Assembly: GCA_943787465.1 (NCBI GenBank)
Contig: CALSMN010000001.1
Span: forward strand, 180,173-244,172
Direction of reading: 5' to 3'
From: an uncultured Bacteroidia bacterium
GTDB taxonomy: Bacteria > Bacteroidota > Bacteroidia > NS11-12g > UBA9320
Length of the DNA stretch: 64,000 nucleotides
Shown: positions 9,457-17,262 of the stretch, in pieces
How positions within the stretch are numbered: position 1 is the first letter of the stretch
Layout: every line of letters begins with the position of its first letter
The notes under the pieces: generated by a model
What the model was told of the DNA's origin: nothing
Databases searched by the model: none
What the model saw: only the letters and a program-made list of their open reading frames with translations
Translations under genes and position numbers: made by a program

Positions 9457-10135
9457 CAGTTGTTTTACCCATTGCTTTGATAAATCGATAACCTTCACCC
9501 AATCGAATAGCAACACCAATATTATAGTATGGTGATGTTAATCGTGTGACTTCTTTTTTACCGATAGAAAATCGATAACCTATACCTGCTTTTATTCCAA
9601 TGAATGGTAAAAATTCCCAAAAAACATTTGATCCCAACTCCAGAGGAAAAGTAGTATAGTTGTTTTTTTGAATGGTATTTTTTGTATTGTTTTCAAAAAA
9701 TTTATAGGTTGTTTTACCTATACCAATTTGGAATGGAATACTAATGTAAATATTGTCTTTATGGTAACATGTGTAATCAATACCAATACTTACATTTTCT
9801 GAGGTAATTGATCGGTATACGGAGTCATGATTAGGAAAATTGTTCTGAGAAAGCAATCTCTTTTCCTCTCTTCCAAACCCATATATACCACCATAGAGTT
9901 TCAATTTGTTATCGAAATCAAATCCTGCAATTATTCCATAAAGTTTTGTTTTCTGAACATTAATAAGAGTATTTCTATTGTGAAATCCGATATAAAATTG
10001 AGGTTTTTCTTTTAGTGATAGTTGAATAGAATCAAGTAAATTGTATTGAGCTAATGCTTTTGGAACAAAAGCAATGTTTGTAATGAGAATCAGCCATATT
10101 TTAATTTGGAATTTAAAATGTGCTGATAACATCAT
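9449..10135 (-). CDS. putative outer-membrane beta-barrel protein
   Basis: About 228 residues with an N-terminal hydrophobic segment ending KALAQ that fits a signal peptide, then alternating short beta-like strands with aromatic girdle residues and a final segment NIGVAIRLGEGYRF. No named family recognised. TTG at 10144 is in frame but the ATG at 10135, eight bases after the marC stop, is the likelier start. Last gene of the paa-marC direction; overlaps the convergent thioredoxin gene by 8 bases. Confidence 0.6.
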   Translation of the reverse strand: MMLSAHFKFQIKIWLILITNIAFVPKALAQYNLLDSIQLSLKEKPQFYIGFHNRNTLINVQKTKLYGIIAGFDFDNKLKLYGGIYGFGREEKRLLSQNNFPNHDSVYRSITSENVSIGIDYTCYHKDNIYISIPFQIGIGKTTYKFFENNTKNTIQKNNYTTFPLELGSNVFWEFLPFIGIKAGIGYRFSIGKKEVTRLTSPYYNIGVAIRLGEGYRFIKAMGKTTAI

Positions 10136-10144
10136 AATGTCCAA

Positions 10145-10717
10145 TTAAGCAAAAAGATTTTTTGCATTTGCACTGAATAATTTTACTGCAATTGCTAATA
10201 AAATAATTCCAAATACTTTATTAATTATCCTTGTCCCTGCCGGACCAATAAATCGTTGAATGAAATCAACCGATTTTAAAACACCAAATATTACAACCAT
10301 ATTTAATGCAATAGCAATAATTATATTAATAAATTCAAATTCTGCTCGAATGGAAATGATGGTTGTAAGTGTTCCTGCTCCAGCTAACAAGGGAAAGGCT
10401 AGGGGTACCACTGAAGCAGTAGCGGTATCTGCATCATCGTTATTAAATATTCGTATTCCTAATAGCATCTCAAAAGCGATAAATGCCATTAATATACTCC
10501 CTGCTACTGAGAAAGAATTTACATCTACTCCTATAAAGTGGAGTACAGATTCTCCAATTAATAAAAATAAGATCATTATGATTCCCGACACAAGTGTTGC
10601 TAGTGCTGGTCTGATGGCTGTCTTTTGTTTAATAGCAATAATTAGTGGGATTGCTCCAATCACATCTATTACCGCAAACAAGACAATAAAGGCAGAAAGA
10701 ATTTCAGTTTTATTCAT
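10145..10717 (-). CDS. MarC family integral membrane protein
   Basis: A 190-residue protein with six hydrophobic segments and the family patterns IDVIGAIPLIIAI near the N-terminus and AFPLLAGAGTLTTII in the middle. MarC proteins are multi-span inner-membrane proteins of unclear function; the old link to multiple antibiotic resistance was not upheld. It follows paaD by 28 bases in the same direction and may be read through from the paa operon; I see no reason for a functional link to phenylacetate. Confidence 0.88.
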   Translation of the reverse strand: MNKTEILSAFIVLFAVIDVIGAIPLIIAIKQKTAIRPALATLVSGIIMILFLLIGESVLHFIGVDVNSFSVAGSILMAFIAFEMLLGIRIFNNDDADTATASVVPLAFPLLAGAGTLTTIISIRAEFEFINIIIAIALNMVVIFGVLKSVDFIQRFIGPAGTRIINKVFGIILLAIAVKLFSANAKNLFA

Positions 10718-10745
10718 GAGTAATTAGGTAAGGTTGATATTTGAT

Positions 10746-11228
10746 TTAAATAGGTTTAAATCCTTCGAATGCCTGTTTGCAATTATTGCAATAATGGAGG
10801 CTTCTACATAAAGTTGGCCCAAAGGGACTTTTCATGGATGTATTATCACTATCACAATAGGGACAGTTGGTGGCTTCTATGACTTCCATCGTGATATTGG
10901 AACAATTTCTTATAGGAGGAGCTAGCCCATGTTTTTTAATAGCGGCATGTCCTTCATCAGTGATTAAGTCAGTAGTCCAAGTCGTTTCAAAGCTAGTTTC
11001 TACGGTTATTTTTCCTAATTGATTGTAAGAATTCAGATGGTTTACAACCATATCCTCCATCAATCGAAGAGCTGGACAGCCAGCAAAAGTTGGGGTTAAA
11101 GTAACATGGACATCATTTTCGTGAATATCAATTCCTGTTACAATTCCTAAATCGACAATAGAAATAGTAGGTATTTCAGGATCTTTAACTTGCTTTAGTT
11201 GTTCTCTGATGTAAGACTTAGTAATCAT
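10746..11228 (-). CDS. paaD: 1,2-phenylacetyl-CoA epoxidase subunit PaaD
   Basis: Member of the DUF59/MIP18-like family, thought to help iron-sulfur or diiron assembly for the epoxidase. Visible: the DUF59 start DPEIPTISIVDLGIV, the TPTFAGCPA loop, and a C-terminal zinc-binding region with CPYC and CNNC pairs. A TTG at 11237 is in frame, but the ATG at 11228 lies two bases after the paaC stop and is preferred, giving 160 residues. Also called PaaJ in some nomenclatures. Confidence 0.92.
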   Translation of the reverse strand: MITKSYIREQLKQVKDPEIPTISIVDLGIVTGIDIHENDVHVTLTPTFAGCPALRLMEDMVVNHLNSYNQLGKITVETSFETTWTTDLITDEGHAAIKKHGLAPPIRNCSNITMEVIEATNCPYCDSDNTSMKSPFGPTLCRSLHYCNNCKQAFEGFKPI

Positions 11229-11230
11229 AT

Positions 11231-11989
11231 TTACCAATCTGCTGATGGGTCTATAGAATAAACTTCTGTCATTTCTTCCAGAAGGGGTTGTAAATGTTGA
11301 CTATGTTTTCCAAATCTTCCACCAAAAATAGGCTTCCAGTTTTCTTGGGCTGGAATAGTTAAATTACTTTGTGTTAATAATGGTGTGATTGTTCCTAACC
11401 AAACATCTTGCAAGGCCTTTTCTCCAATAAAAATGTTTTCGCTAATTAATAGATCCTCAGCGGGTCCTTGTTCAAACATACCTAGGGCATAATTCCAAGC
11501 ATAATTCAACGAATCTTGCATTTTAGTATGACTTTCTTCATTCCCCTTACCCAATTGATTGACCCAAGTATTGGCATGCATGGTGTGGTATTTGATTTCA
11601 CCAAAAAACTTTTTGGAAACTTGTGCTAGAGGTTCATACGCAGAACTTTTCAAAGATTCAAATCGAAGATATTCAGCAAAGTCAAATAAAAAATGACGAA
11701 TCAAGCTAAAGCTGTAATCTCCTATAGGAAGCTCAACAAACTGAGATGAATGAAACTGTGCAGAATTTCGGGTAAAAGCAACAGTATCTGCGTCTGCCTC
11801 ACCCAATTGATGGAGTAAATTATAAATATGCTCACTTTGACCAATTTTATCTTGAGCCATGCTCGAAAAAGCGATATCCTCTTCTAATATCGGTCCAAGC
11901 CCAGTCCATTCACTATTCCTATGACCAATAATTAATTGATCGTCAGCTATTTTATAAAGGAGTTCTTTAAGTGCGTCTATACTATTCAT
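11231..11989 (-). CDS. paaC: 1,2-phenylacetyl-CoA epoxidase subunit PaaC
   Basis: Structural ferritin-like subunit that pairs with PaaA in the oxygenase core. The 252-residue product has the family features DALKELLYKIADDQL at the start, HRNSEWTGLGPILEEDIAFSS near 20-40 and the helical region GEIKYHTMHANTWV. The frame runs open to 12043, but the ATG at 11989, ten bases past the paaB stop, restores the normal family N-terminus. Confidence 0.93.
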   Translation of the reverse strand: MNSIDALKELLYKIADDQLIIGHRNSEWTGLGPILEEDIAFSSMAQDKIGQSEHIYNLLHQLGEADADTVAFTRNSAQFHSSQFVELPIGDYSFSLIRHFLFDFAEYLRFESLKSSAYEPLAQVSKKFFGEIKYHTMHANTWVNQLGKGNEESHTKMQDSLNYAWNYALGMFEQGPAEDLLISENIFIGEKALQDVWLGTITPLLTQSNLTIPAQENWKPIFGGRFGKHSQHLQPLLEEMTEVYSIDPSADW

Positions 11990-11999
11990 TTTGTTGGAG

Positions 12000-12404
12000 T
12001 TATACGTTATCTGTGGGTTTTCCGCCTCTTGCTTTAAAAGCATTAATTTTATCCATGACTTTATATGATGCGGGATTCCGATACAATTTTTCTGGAGCTG
12101 TTATAAAAATATCATCATCTGCATATTCTGTAGCCGACACACAGCTACTTGGGACTACCCATATATTAGCTGTAACTTCTCTCCGGGCATATTGTTCTTT
12201 GGCATACAATAGAGCCATATCGGGATTAGGAGCATGTACAATCCCTACATGTTTATGTTGTGCCCCTCGTTTGTTTTGATGAAAGACCTCATACGTTTGA
12301 AAATGTGCTAGCCCTTCCATATCTGAGGTGTTACCAGTATGAATTTTAGCACGTGTAATTCTTGGGTCAATTGAATTTACCGTTTGATCACTTTTGTTGT
12401 CCAT
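12000..12404 (-). CDS. paaB: 1,2-phenylacetyl-CoA epoxidase subunit PaaB
   Basis: Small bridging subunit of the epoxidase complex, needed for activity. The 134-residue protein carries the family core FQTYEVFHQNKRGAQHKHVG, HAPNPDMALLYAKEQYARR and VPSSCVSATE. The N-terminus is about 30 residues longer than the E. coli protein. The ATG at 12404 lies 28 bases inside the end of the preceding T9SS gene, so translation may be coupled to it. Confidence 0.93.
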   Translation of the reverse strand: MDNKSDQTVNSIDPRITRAKIHTGNTSDMEGLAHFQTYEVFHQNKRGAQHKHVGIVHAPNPDMALLYAKEQYARREVTANIWVVPSSCVSATEYADDDIFITAPEKLYRNPASYKVMDKINAFKARGGKPTDNV

Positions 12405-13753
12405 GATTGTTTATGAGTTTTTATAAAATATAAACCCGATGAAAGCTGGGTTAGATGAATTTGATTTTTGCCAGGTAGAACAGCACGTTGAGTAATTAAC
12501 TTACCCATTCCGTTGTATATGGAGAGGATATCATTGTCATAGCATTGTATTGTTATGGTGTGTTCAAATGGATTGGGATAAATTTGATTTGCTCGATGTA
12601 TTTTTTCAATTCCGAGACTTTTTGGTTCCATGACCAATTCTATATTATCAAGATAAAGACTACTATTTGGTCCTCGAACATCAGTAGTTTTACCAGAGTA
12701 AAAAATAAGTGCAGCACTATCGGCCTTAATAGCGGAGGTATTGTAATTGATTGGAAAGGCAAAAAAGGTCCATTCTGCAGCAGGTCCAAGATAATAGTAA
12801 TCGTTTGATTTGTAGGCTCCTTTTCCCCAAGTTCTTAAATTAATACTAGCAGTATCATCACCGTCGGGAATGTATTTATAATAGCCTTGCAAGTATTTGA
12901 ATGTATCTATTGAAAAAAAAGGAGTGTAGTAGTCATTATTTTCCAATCCTAAAAAACAATATCCATACCTAGATCCTCCGCTACCATTAGATTTGGCATT
13001 TTTAACCAGCATTGAGCTCTCGCCCTGAAAAGCTTCTTCACCTTGAACTTGAAATACTGTAGGTTCATATAAAAAGCTGTAATAGGTGTCATAATACAAC
13101 AAATCTAGACTCCGCCAGCCATTAGGATAGTTTATTCCTATGTTATCCCAATTTTCAAAACCATGATTTTCAATATCCATTTGTCTTTCATCAAGATTTG
13201 TAAAATGAATATCATCAAACATTACATAACCGTCCCCATCAACCCCATAGTCTGCATAGGAATATAGATTAATCCAAACACTGTCTACACTGTGAGAGGA
13301 AGTCCATTCAATAGGAACAGAGTATTTCACCCATTCACCTTGACTTGTTCCAGTAAATCTAAAATCAACCTTTCCTTTATATACGCCTTTATCTCTAAAT
13401 ATCACATAAACTCTTGCAGTATCTCCGTAGGCTAAATCATATTTAGTCCAAAAAGCTATACTCAGTGCATCTCCTGTGAAAGCTACACCATCTATATTTT
13501 TTGCTTTATCAACGTTAAAAGCATACGATCTGTAACCTCTAGAATTTGGGATGAAGGTGTTGGATAATTTGAGTGAATAATTACCTTCCCAAGAATCTGT
13601 TGAACGTTCTGCATTCCGAATGGTAGCAGTCATTCCTGCTGGTTTATAATGATCACGAATACGCCATTTTTCAAAATCTCCATTGGGAACATTTTGGGCA
13701 TGTACAAAAAAATGCAGGGTCGTTAAAAAAATGAAAGTGATTATATTCCTCAT
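12377..13753 (-). CDS. secreted protein with C-terminal T9SS sorting domain, inserted between paaA and paaB
   Basis: A 458-residue secreted protein: signal peptide (MRNIITFIFLTTLHFFVHAQ), two tandem carbohydrate-binding-like beta-sandwich modules that both begin with an NGDFEKW/NHGFENW motif and contain D-I-HFTN or DNIEL strands, then a type A sorting domain (IYPNPFEHTITIQ ... SSGLYFIKT). The PCMD-like layout suggests sugar or polymer binding; no catalytic motif seen. It splits the otherwise continuous paa operon, overlapping paaB by 28 bases. The ATG at 13753 was preferred over 13777 because it begins the signal peptide. Confidence 0.8.
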   Translation of the reverse strand: MRNIITFIFLTTLHFFVHAQNVPNGDFEKWRIRDHYKPAGMTATIRNAERSTDSWEGNYSLKLSNTFIPNSRGYRSYAFNVDKAKNIDGVAFTGDALSIAFWTKYDLAYGDTARVYVIFRDKGVYKGKVDFRFTGTSQGEWVKYSVPIEWTSSHSVDSVWINLYSYADYGVDGDGYVMFDDIHFTNLDERQMDIENHGFENWDNIGINYPNGWRSLDLLYYDTYYSFLYEPTVFQVQGEEAFQGESSMLVKNAKSNGSGGSRYGYCFLGLENNDYYTPFFSIDTFKYLQGYYKYIPDGDDTASINLRTWGKGAYKSNDYYYLGPAAEWTFFAFPINYNTSAIKADSAALIFYSGKTTDVRGPNSSLYLDNIELVMEPKSLGIEKIHRANQIYPNPFEHTITIQCYDNDILSIYNGMGKLITQRAVLPGKNQIHLTQLSSGLYFIKTHKQSWTTKVIKR

Positions 13754-13831
13754 CGATATTCTATTTAAAATCTGCATAAAATTCGTAATAATTATTGGTT
13801 ATTCCTACCCATTTTTAAAAACAGAGTCGTG

Positions 13832-14815
13832 CTATGCAAACGGAGTAACATACTTTTCTTCGTCATTTTTGATAGCATTTGCTACCCATTTACCATTTTC
13901 TTCAGCCATTCTTCGTACGGCCAATCGTTCAGCATTACAAGGTCCGTCGCCATTGATTACCCGCTTGAATTCCTCCCAGTCCGGTTCAGTATACTCCCAC
14001 AATCCAGTCTCTTCATTCTTTTTCAATTTTGGGTCAGGAAGAGTTAATCCTAAATCCCAAATTTTGGGCACATACATATCCAAAAACTGTTGTCTCATGG
14101 CATCATTACTTGCCATTTTAACCTTCCATCGCATGAGTGTTTCTGTGTGTACAGAAATTTTATCGCTGGGCCCAAAAAAATGCATGAGCGGTGTCCACCA
14201 ACGATTCATAGCTTCTTGAACCATTTGACGTTGTTTGCTAGTACCTGTAGCTAAATGAACAACATTATCATGACCATATTTCAAATGGAAAGACTCTTCA
14301 TAACAAATGCGCTCTAATGCTCGACAATAAGGACCATATGATCCTTTACTGTTCGCCAATTGATTTACGATAGCTCCAGCATCTACAAGCCAAGCAATTA
14401 CAGCGCTATCTGCCCAAGTTTTAGCAGGGTAGTTAAAAATATTAGAATACTTCGATTTACCAGTAATCAAATCATTCATCATATCCTCTCTGCTTTTACC
14501 AAGAGTTTCGGCAGCAGAATAAAGTAATTGAGCATGTCCAACTTCGTCTTGAACTTTAGCCATAAGGGCTAGCTTTCTTCGAAAACCGGGTGCACGGGTG
14601 ATCCATGTCCCTTCAGGTAAAGCACCGATAATCTCGGAATGAGCATGTTGCTCAATCATCCGAATTAATTGTTTTCGGTACATAGCTGGCATCCAATCTT
14701 GTGGTTCTATTTTTTCGCCACGATCTATGCGCGCTTGAAATGAAGCTAATAATTCGGGTGTTTCTTCTACTGAAGCAAATTTTTCGTTGGGGTCTATGTA
14801 TGCGTTTCCGTACAT
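13832..14815 (-). CDS. paaA: 1,2-phenylacetyl-CoA epoxidase subunit PaaA (catalytic)
   Basis: Diiron oxygenase subunit that converts phenylacetyl-CoA to the ring 1,2-epoxide. The 327-residue sequence shows the ferritin-like iron ligands in the [10 protein letters not shown] and [13 protein letters not shown] helices near residues 54-110 and in [12 protein letters not shown] near 170-180. Length matches the family. It lies 7 bases after the tetR stop, so both share the promoter at 15435. The reductase gene paaE is not in this window. Confidence 0.96.
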   Translation of the reverse strand: MYGNAYIDPNEKFASVEETPELLASFQARIDRGEKIEPQDWMPAMYRKQLIRMIEQHAHSEIIGALPEGTWITRAPGFRRKLALMAKVQDEVGHAQLLYSAAETLGKSREDMMNDLITGKSKYSNIFNYPAKTWADSAVIAWLVDAGAIVNQLANSKGSYGPYCRALERICYEESFHLKYGHDNVVHLATGTSKQRQMVQEAMNRWWTPLMHFFGPSDKISVHTETLMRWKVKMASNDAMRQQFLDMYVPKIWDLGLTLPDPKLKKNEETGLWEYTEPDWEEFKRVINGDGPCNAERLAVRRMAEENGKWVANAIKNDEEKYVTPFA

Positions 14816-14822
14816 GATCGTA

Positions 14823-15401
14823 TTATTTATAAGTTGTTTTTATTAAACCACTAAGGATAAAATCACTTAGTTTTTGTGCTATCTGAGGAGGATTCAAATT
14901 GCCCTCAGGTTTGTACCATTCCACAATCCAATTTACACTGGACAGAATGGTTAGAGTCGCAAATTTGACGTCAATCTCACTGAATCGACCTTCGTCAATA
15001 CCAGTCTGAATAATTTTTCGAATCCCTTGTTCATAGGAGTTTCTTTTTTGAATGAATATGTCAAGAGATTCTCCAGACAAATTCCTCCAATCCCTTAAAA
15101 AGATGATGGCAGAGTCTAAATTGAATGTCAAAATTTCAACGTGTTGTTTAATGGCCATTCGAAGTTGTTGCTCCCCATCAAAATACAAGCTGCTGATTTC
15201 ATTAATAGCATTCTCAAATTTATTTGCCATATCAAAACAGGTCAGCTTGAGCATATCCTCTTTGGAGGAAAAGTGACTGTATAAACTGGCAGGTTCCATG
15301 GATAATGCTTTGGCAATATCACGCACAGACGTCGATGCGTATCCTTTCTTTTTAAGAATACGTTGAGCAGATGCCAATACTTGTCTCTTTCTTTCGGTCA
15401 T
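14823..15401 (-). CDS. TetR/AcrR family regulator of the phenylacetate operon (PaaR-like)
   Basis: Transcriptional repressor with an N-terminal helix-turn-helix at about residues 24-43 ([21 protein letters not shown]) and a C-terminal ligand pocket; 192 residues. It is the first gene of the paa operon. A dyad CTAACG-TT-CGTTAG lies exactly over its predicted transcription start, which suggests that it represses its own operon and is released by phenylacetyl-CoA, as known for PaaR of Thermus. Ligand is inferred from context. Confidence 0.88.
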   Translation of the reverse strand: MTERKRQVLASAQRILKKKGYASTSVRDIAKALSMEPASLYSHFSSKEDMLKLTCFDMANKFENAINEISSLYFDGEQQLRMAIKQHVEILTFNLDSAIIFLRDWRNLSGESLDIFIQKRNSYEQGIRKIIQTGIDEGRFSEIDVKFATLTILSSVNWIVEWYKPEGNLNPPQIAQKLSDFILSGLIKTTYK

Positions 15402-15419
15402 AAACTAATTATCCACAAA

Positions 15420-15433
15420 CTAACGTTCGTTAG
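15420..15433. promoter_or_regulatory. operator dyad for the TetR-type regulator
   Basis: CTAACGTTCGTTAG is an inverted repeat of two 6-base halves around TT, 19 bases upstream of the tetR ATG. It fits the CNAACGNNCGTTNG pattern that I recall for Thermus PaaR. It directly follows the -7 box and covers the expected start of transcription, a position for classical repression. Confidence 0.75.
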
Positions 15434-15434
15434 G

Positions 15435-15467
15435 CAAAAGTAGTTGATTTTATTAACCTACCAAAAA
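15435..15467 (-). promoter_or_regulatory. promoter of the tetR-paa operon
   Basis: On the minus strand TTTTTG (15467-15462), 19 bases, then TACTTTTG (15442-15435): both boxes and the spacing match the Bacteroidota sigma-A promoter (TTTG, about 19 bases, TAnnTTTG). It is the best complete promoter in the window. Confidence 0.75.
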
Positions 15468-15520
15468 TTCTCTAATAATACGATTATGCGCATGCTAAAA
15501 ATCAATTTGAAATTATAGAT

Positions 15521-15528
15521 TACTTTTG
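15521..15528 (+). promoter_or_regulatory. -7 box TACTTTTG upstream of the 15615 lipoprotein
   Basis: Exact TAnnTTTG match in the divergent spacer between tetR and the lipoprotein gene. It leaves a leader of about 80 bases. No clear -33 box at the standard distance. Confidence 0.4.
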
Positions 15529-15614
15529 TACAATTAGCGTTTTTTATCTTAACTTTTTTTTGTGCTATGGATATTTAAATGCACTTATATTATAACAATT
15601 AATTAATGTAAACA

Positions 15615-16433
15615 ATGAATATCAAAAACTTAAGCTATATCTCAATACTATCTATAGCATTTTTCATTTCATCTTGTGTTGATGAGAAGAAAAAGTCTAA
15701 ATCCTCTGACAATTCGGATGAAAAAGAACAGGTAAATGAAAAATCCACAGAAAATAATGTTTCTAAAGCAAAGAAGAATGTAACTAGCATTGTACCCGTT
15801 CAGTTGGAGGGTAAATGGATTATAGAATCAATAAAAGGGGAAGAATTACCGAATGACTTATCTTTCTTCCAATTTGAGAAGGACCAATCTGGACTGATCA
15901 ATTTATTTGATGAAATCCAACCATTTCAATGGGAGAGAAAAATAAATACTTTATGTATTGATGACTCCAAAGACCTTATTTGTGGTTCTGTATCTTTTGA
16001 TGGAGATAGGATGATATGGAATTCAACCAATGATGGTGAAGAAATATTATTTAAGTTTAAAAAGGAGGATATTTTAGAGCAAAGTCAAAATTCAATGGAT
16101 GATATGTATCTATATGACAGATATGAAGATGCCTTGGAGAGTGAAGTATCTCCAAATACAAAAGAGAATACATCGAGTTATTATAATCAGGAGGATTTGA
16201 ACAATATATTGGATGATTATGAAAAATTTATTAATCAATACATACAAGTCATCCGAAAAAGTCAGAAAGGAGATGTGTCAGCACTGACGGAGATGCTTGA
16301 ACTTCTTGACCAAGCTCAAGATTTTGAATTAGAAATAAATGATCCTACTACGTATAATAATTTTAGTCAATCACAATTAAATCGATTGATAAAACTTCAA
16401 AAAATATTAGCGTCTGCTAACCAGGATCTTTAG
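15615..16433 (+). CDS. uncharacterised lipoprotein with lipocalin-like domain
   Basis: A 272-residue lipoprotein: signal with lipobox ISSC (Cys21), then a Lys/Ser/Glu-rich linker, a lipocalin-like domain around residues 60-150 (LEGKWIIESIKGEELP ... LCIDDSKDLICGSVSFDGD ... FKFKK), an acidic stretch with DDMYLYDRYEDALESE, and a C-terminal helical part. The next gene downstream is a damaged paralog; both begin with the same MNIKN start and share the SVSFDGDRMIWN-like strand. Function unknown. Confidence 0.72.
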   Translation: MNIKNLSYISILSIAFFISSCVDEKKKSKSSDNSDEKEQVNEKSTENNVSKAKKNVTSIVPVQLEGKWIIESIKGEELPNDLSFFQFEKDQSGLINLFDEIQPFQWERKINTLCIDDSKDLICGSVSFDGDRMIWNSTNDGEEILFKFKKEDILEQSQNSMDDMYLYDRYEDALESEVSPNTKENTSSYYNQEDLNNILDDYEKFINQYIQVIRKSQKGDVSALTEMLELLDQAQDFELEINDPTTYNNFSQSQLNRLIKLQKILASANQDL

Positions 16434-16458
16434 AAAGCATATTTTAAATAGGAATTTT

Positions 16459-16466
16459 TATATTTG
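16459..16466 (+). promoter_or_regulatory. -7 box TATATTTG of the damaged lipoprotein paralog
   Basis: Exact TAnnTTTG match, 23 bases before the ATG at 16490, followed by an A-rich leader. The pseudogene has kept its own promoter. Confidence 0.5.
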
Positions 16467-16489
16467 AATAAACTAAAAAACAAAAAAAA

Positions 16490-17107
16490 ATGAATATCAA
16501 AAACGTAAGCCTTGCTATTGCTATGGCTGCTACAATTTTATTATCCTCATGTGATGATAATAAAAAGTCTAGCAAATCTACCTCATCGGATGATTCAAAA
16601 AAGAGTGAAAAAACGGATGGTGAAAAATCTGCTTTACCTAAAGCTGAAGAAGCCTTGTATGGAAAATGGATTCTTAGAAGTATTAATATGGGAAAATTTA
16701 CCGAAGTGACTTATTTTATTCTTTGAAAATGATCGGTACTGGAGAATTTAATTCACTACGAATATCCAACATTAATGTGGAAAGTTGACAATAAAAGTCT
16801 ATGTATAACGATAAAAAGAATTAGTTGTGGCTCTTTTGTAATAGATGGCGATCAATTAACTTGGAATGCAACCATGGAAGATAGACAAAGGATATTTAAA
16901 CTTAGAAAAGCACCTAATTCCACTGAAGCCGAAGTGCCTGAAATGGGTATGTTCGAAGAATCCGCTACTCCAGAGATGGATATGTACAGTGATTACGATG
17001 AGTCAGCTACAGAAGCAATTGCTCCAGCAGAAGATATGTATGGGGATATGCCTTTGGAAATGATGGAAGCAGAAGAAATGGATATAGAAAGTCTAGATGG
17101 TTACTAA
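16490..17107 (+). pseudogene. frameshifted paralog of the lipoprotein at 15615
   Basis: The first 77 codons encode a lipoprotein signal (LLSSC), a Ser/Lys linker and the domain start LYGKWILRSI, ending at a TGA near 16726. Matching sequence continues in other frames: FEND around 16723, TGEFNSLR around 16738-16761, then EYPTLMWKVDNKSLCIT from about 16760 to the stop at 17107. At least two and probably three one-base shifts fall within about 60 bases. The far end carries the acidic tail MDMYSDYDESATEA that recurs in the next gene. Sequencing error is possible but several clustered shifts make decay likelier. Confidence 0.75.
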
Positions 17108-17146
17108 TCCAATGTAACTTTTTTTGATAGAAGATATTAGCCATTG

Positions 17147-17162
17147 GCAGACGGTTGTCTGC
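17147..17162 (+). other. small hairpin in the lipoprotein 3' region
   Basis: GCAGAC-GGTT-GTCTGC is a perfect 6-bp stem with a 4-base loop, between the pseudogene stop and the terminator at 17180. Possible RNA stabiliser or part of a double terminator. Confidence 0.4.
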
Positions 17163-17179
17163 ATTAGCAAAATATACAT

Positions 17180-17218
17180 AAGTGAAGTGTGTGGATGGAA
17201 TGCACTTCACTTTTTTTT
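17180..17218 (+). terminator. rho-independent terminator after the lipoprotein pair
   Basis: Stem AAGTGAAGTG (17180-17189) with CACTTCACTT (17203-17212), 13-base loop, followed by a run of T to 17218. It closes the transcript of the pseudogene ahead of the DUF4836 gene. Confidence 0.8.
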
Positions 17219-17262
17219 ATAAAAGACTTTGATTTTATTTGTAATTAACTTACTTGAACAAA

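Noticed and set aside
10260..10727. 155-codon frame on the plus strand opposite marC
   Set aside because: It mirrors the marC frame, has no signal, no family pattern, and marC is well supported.
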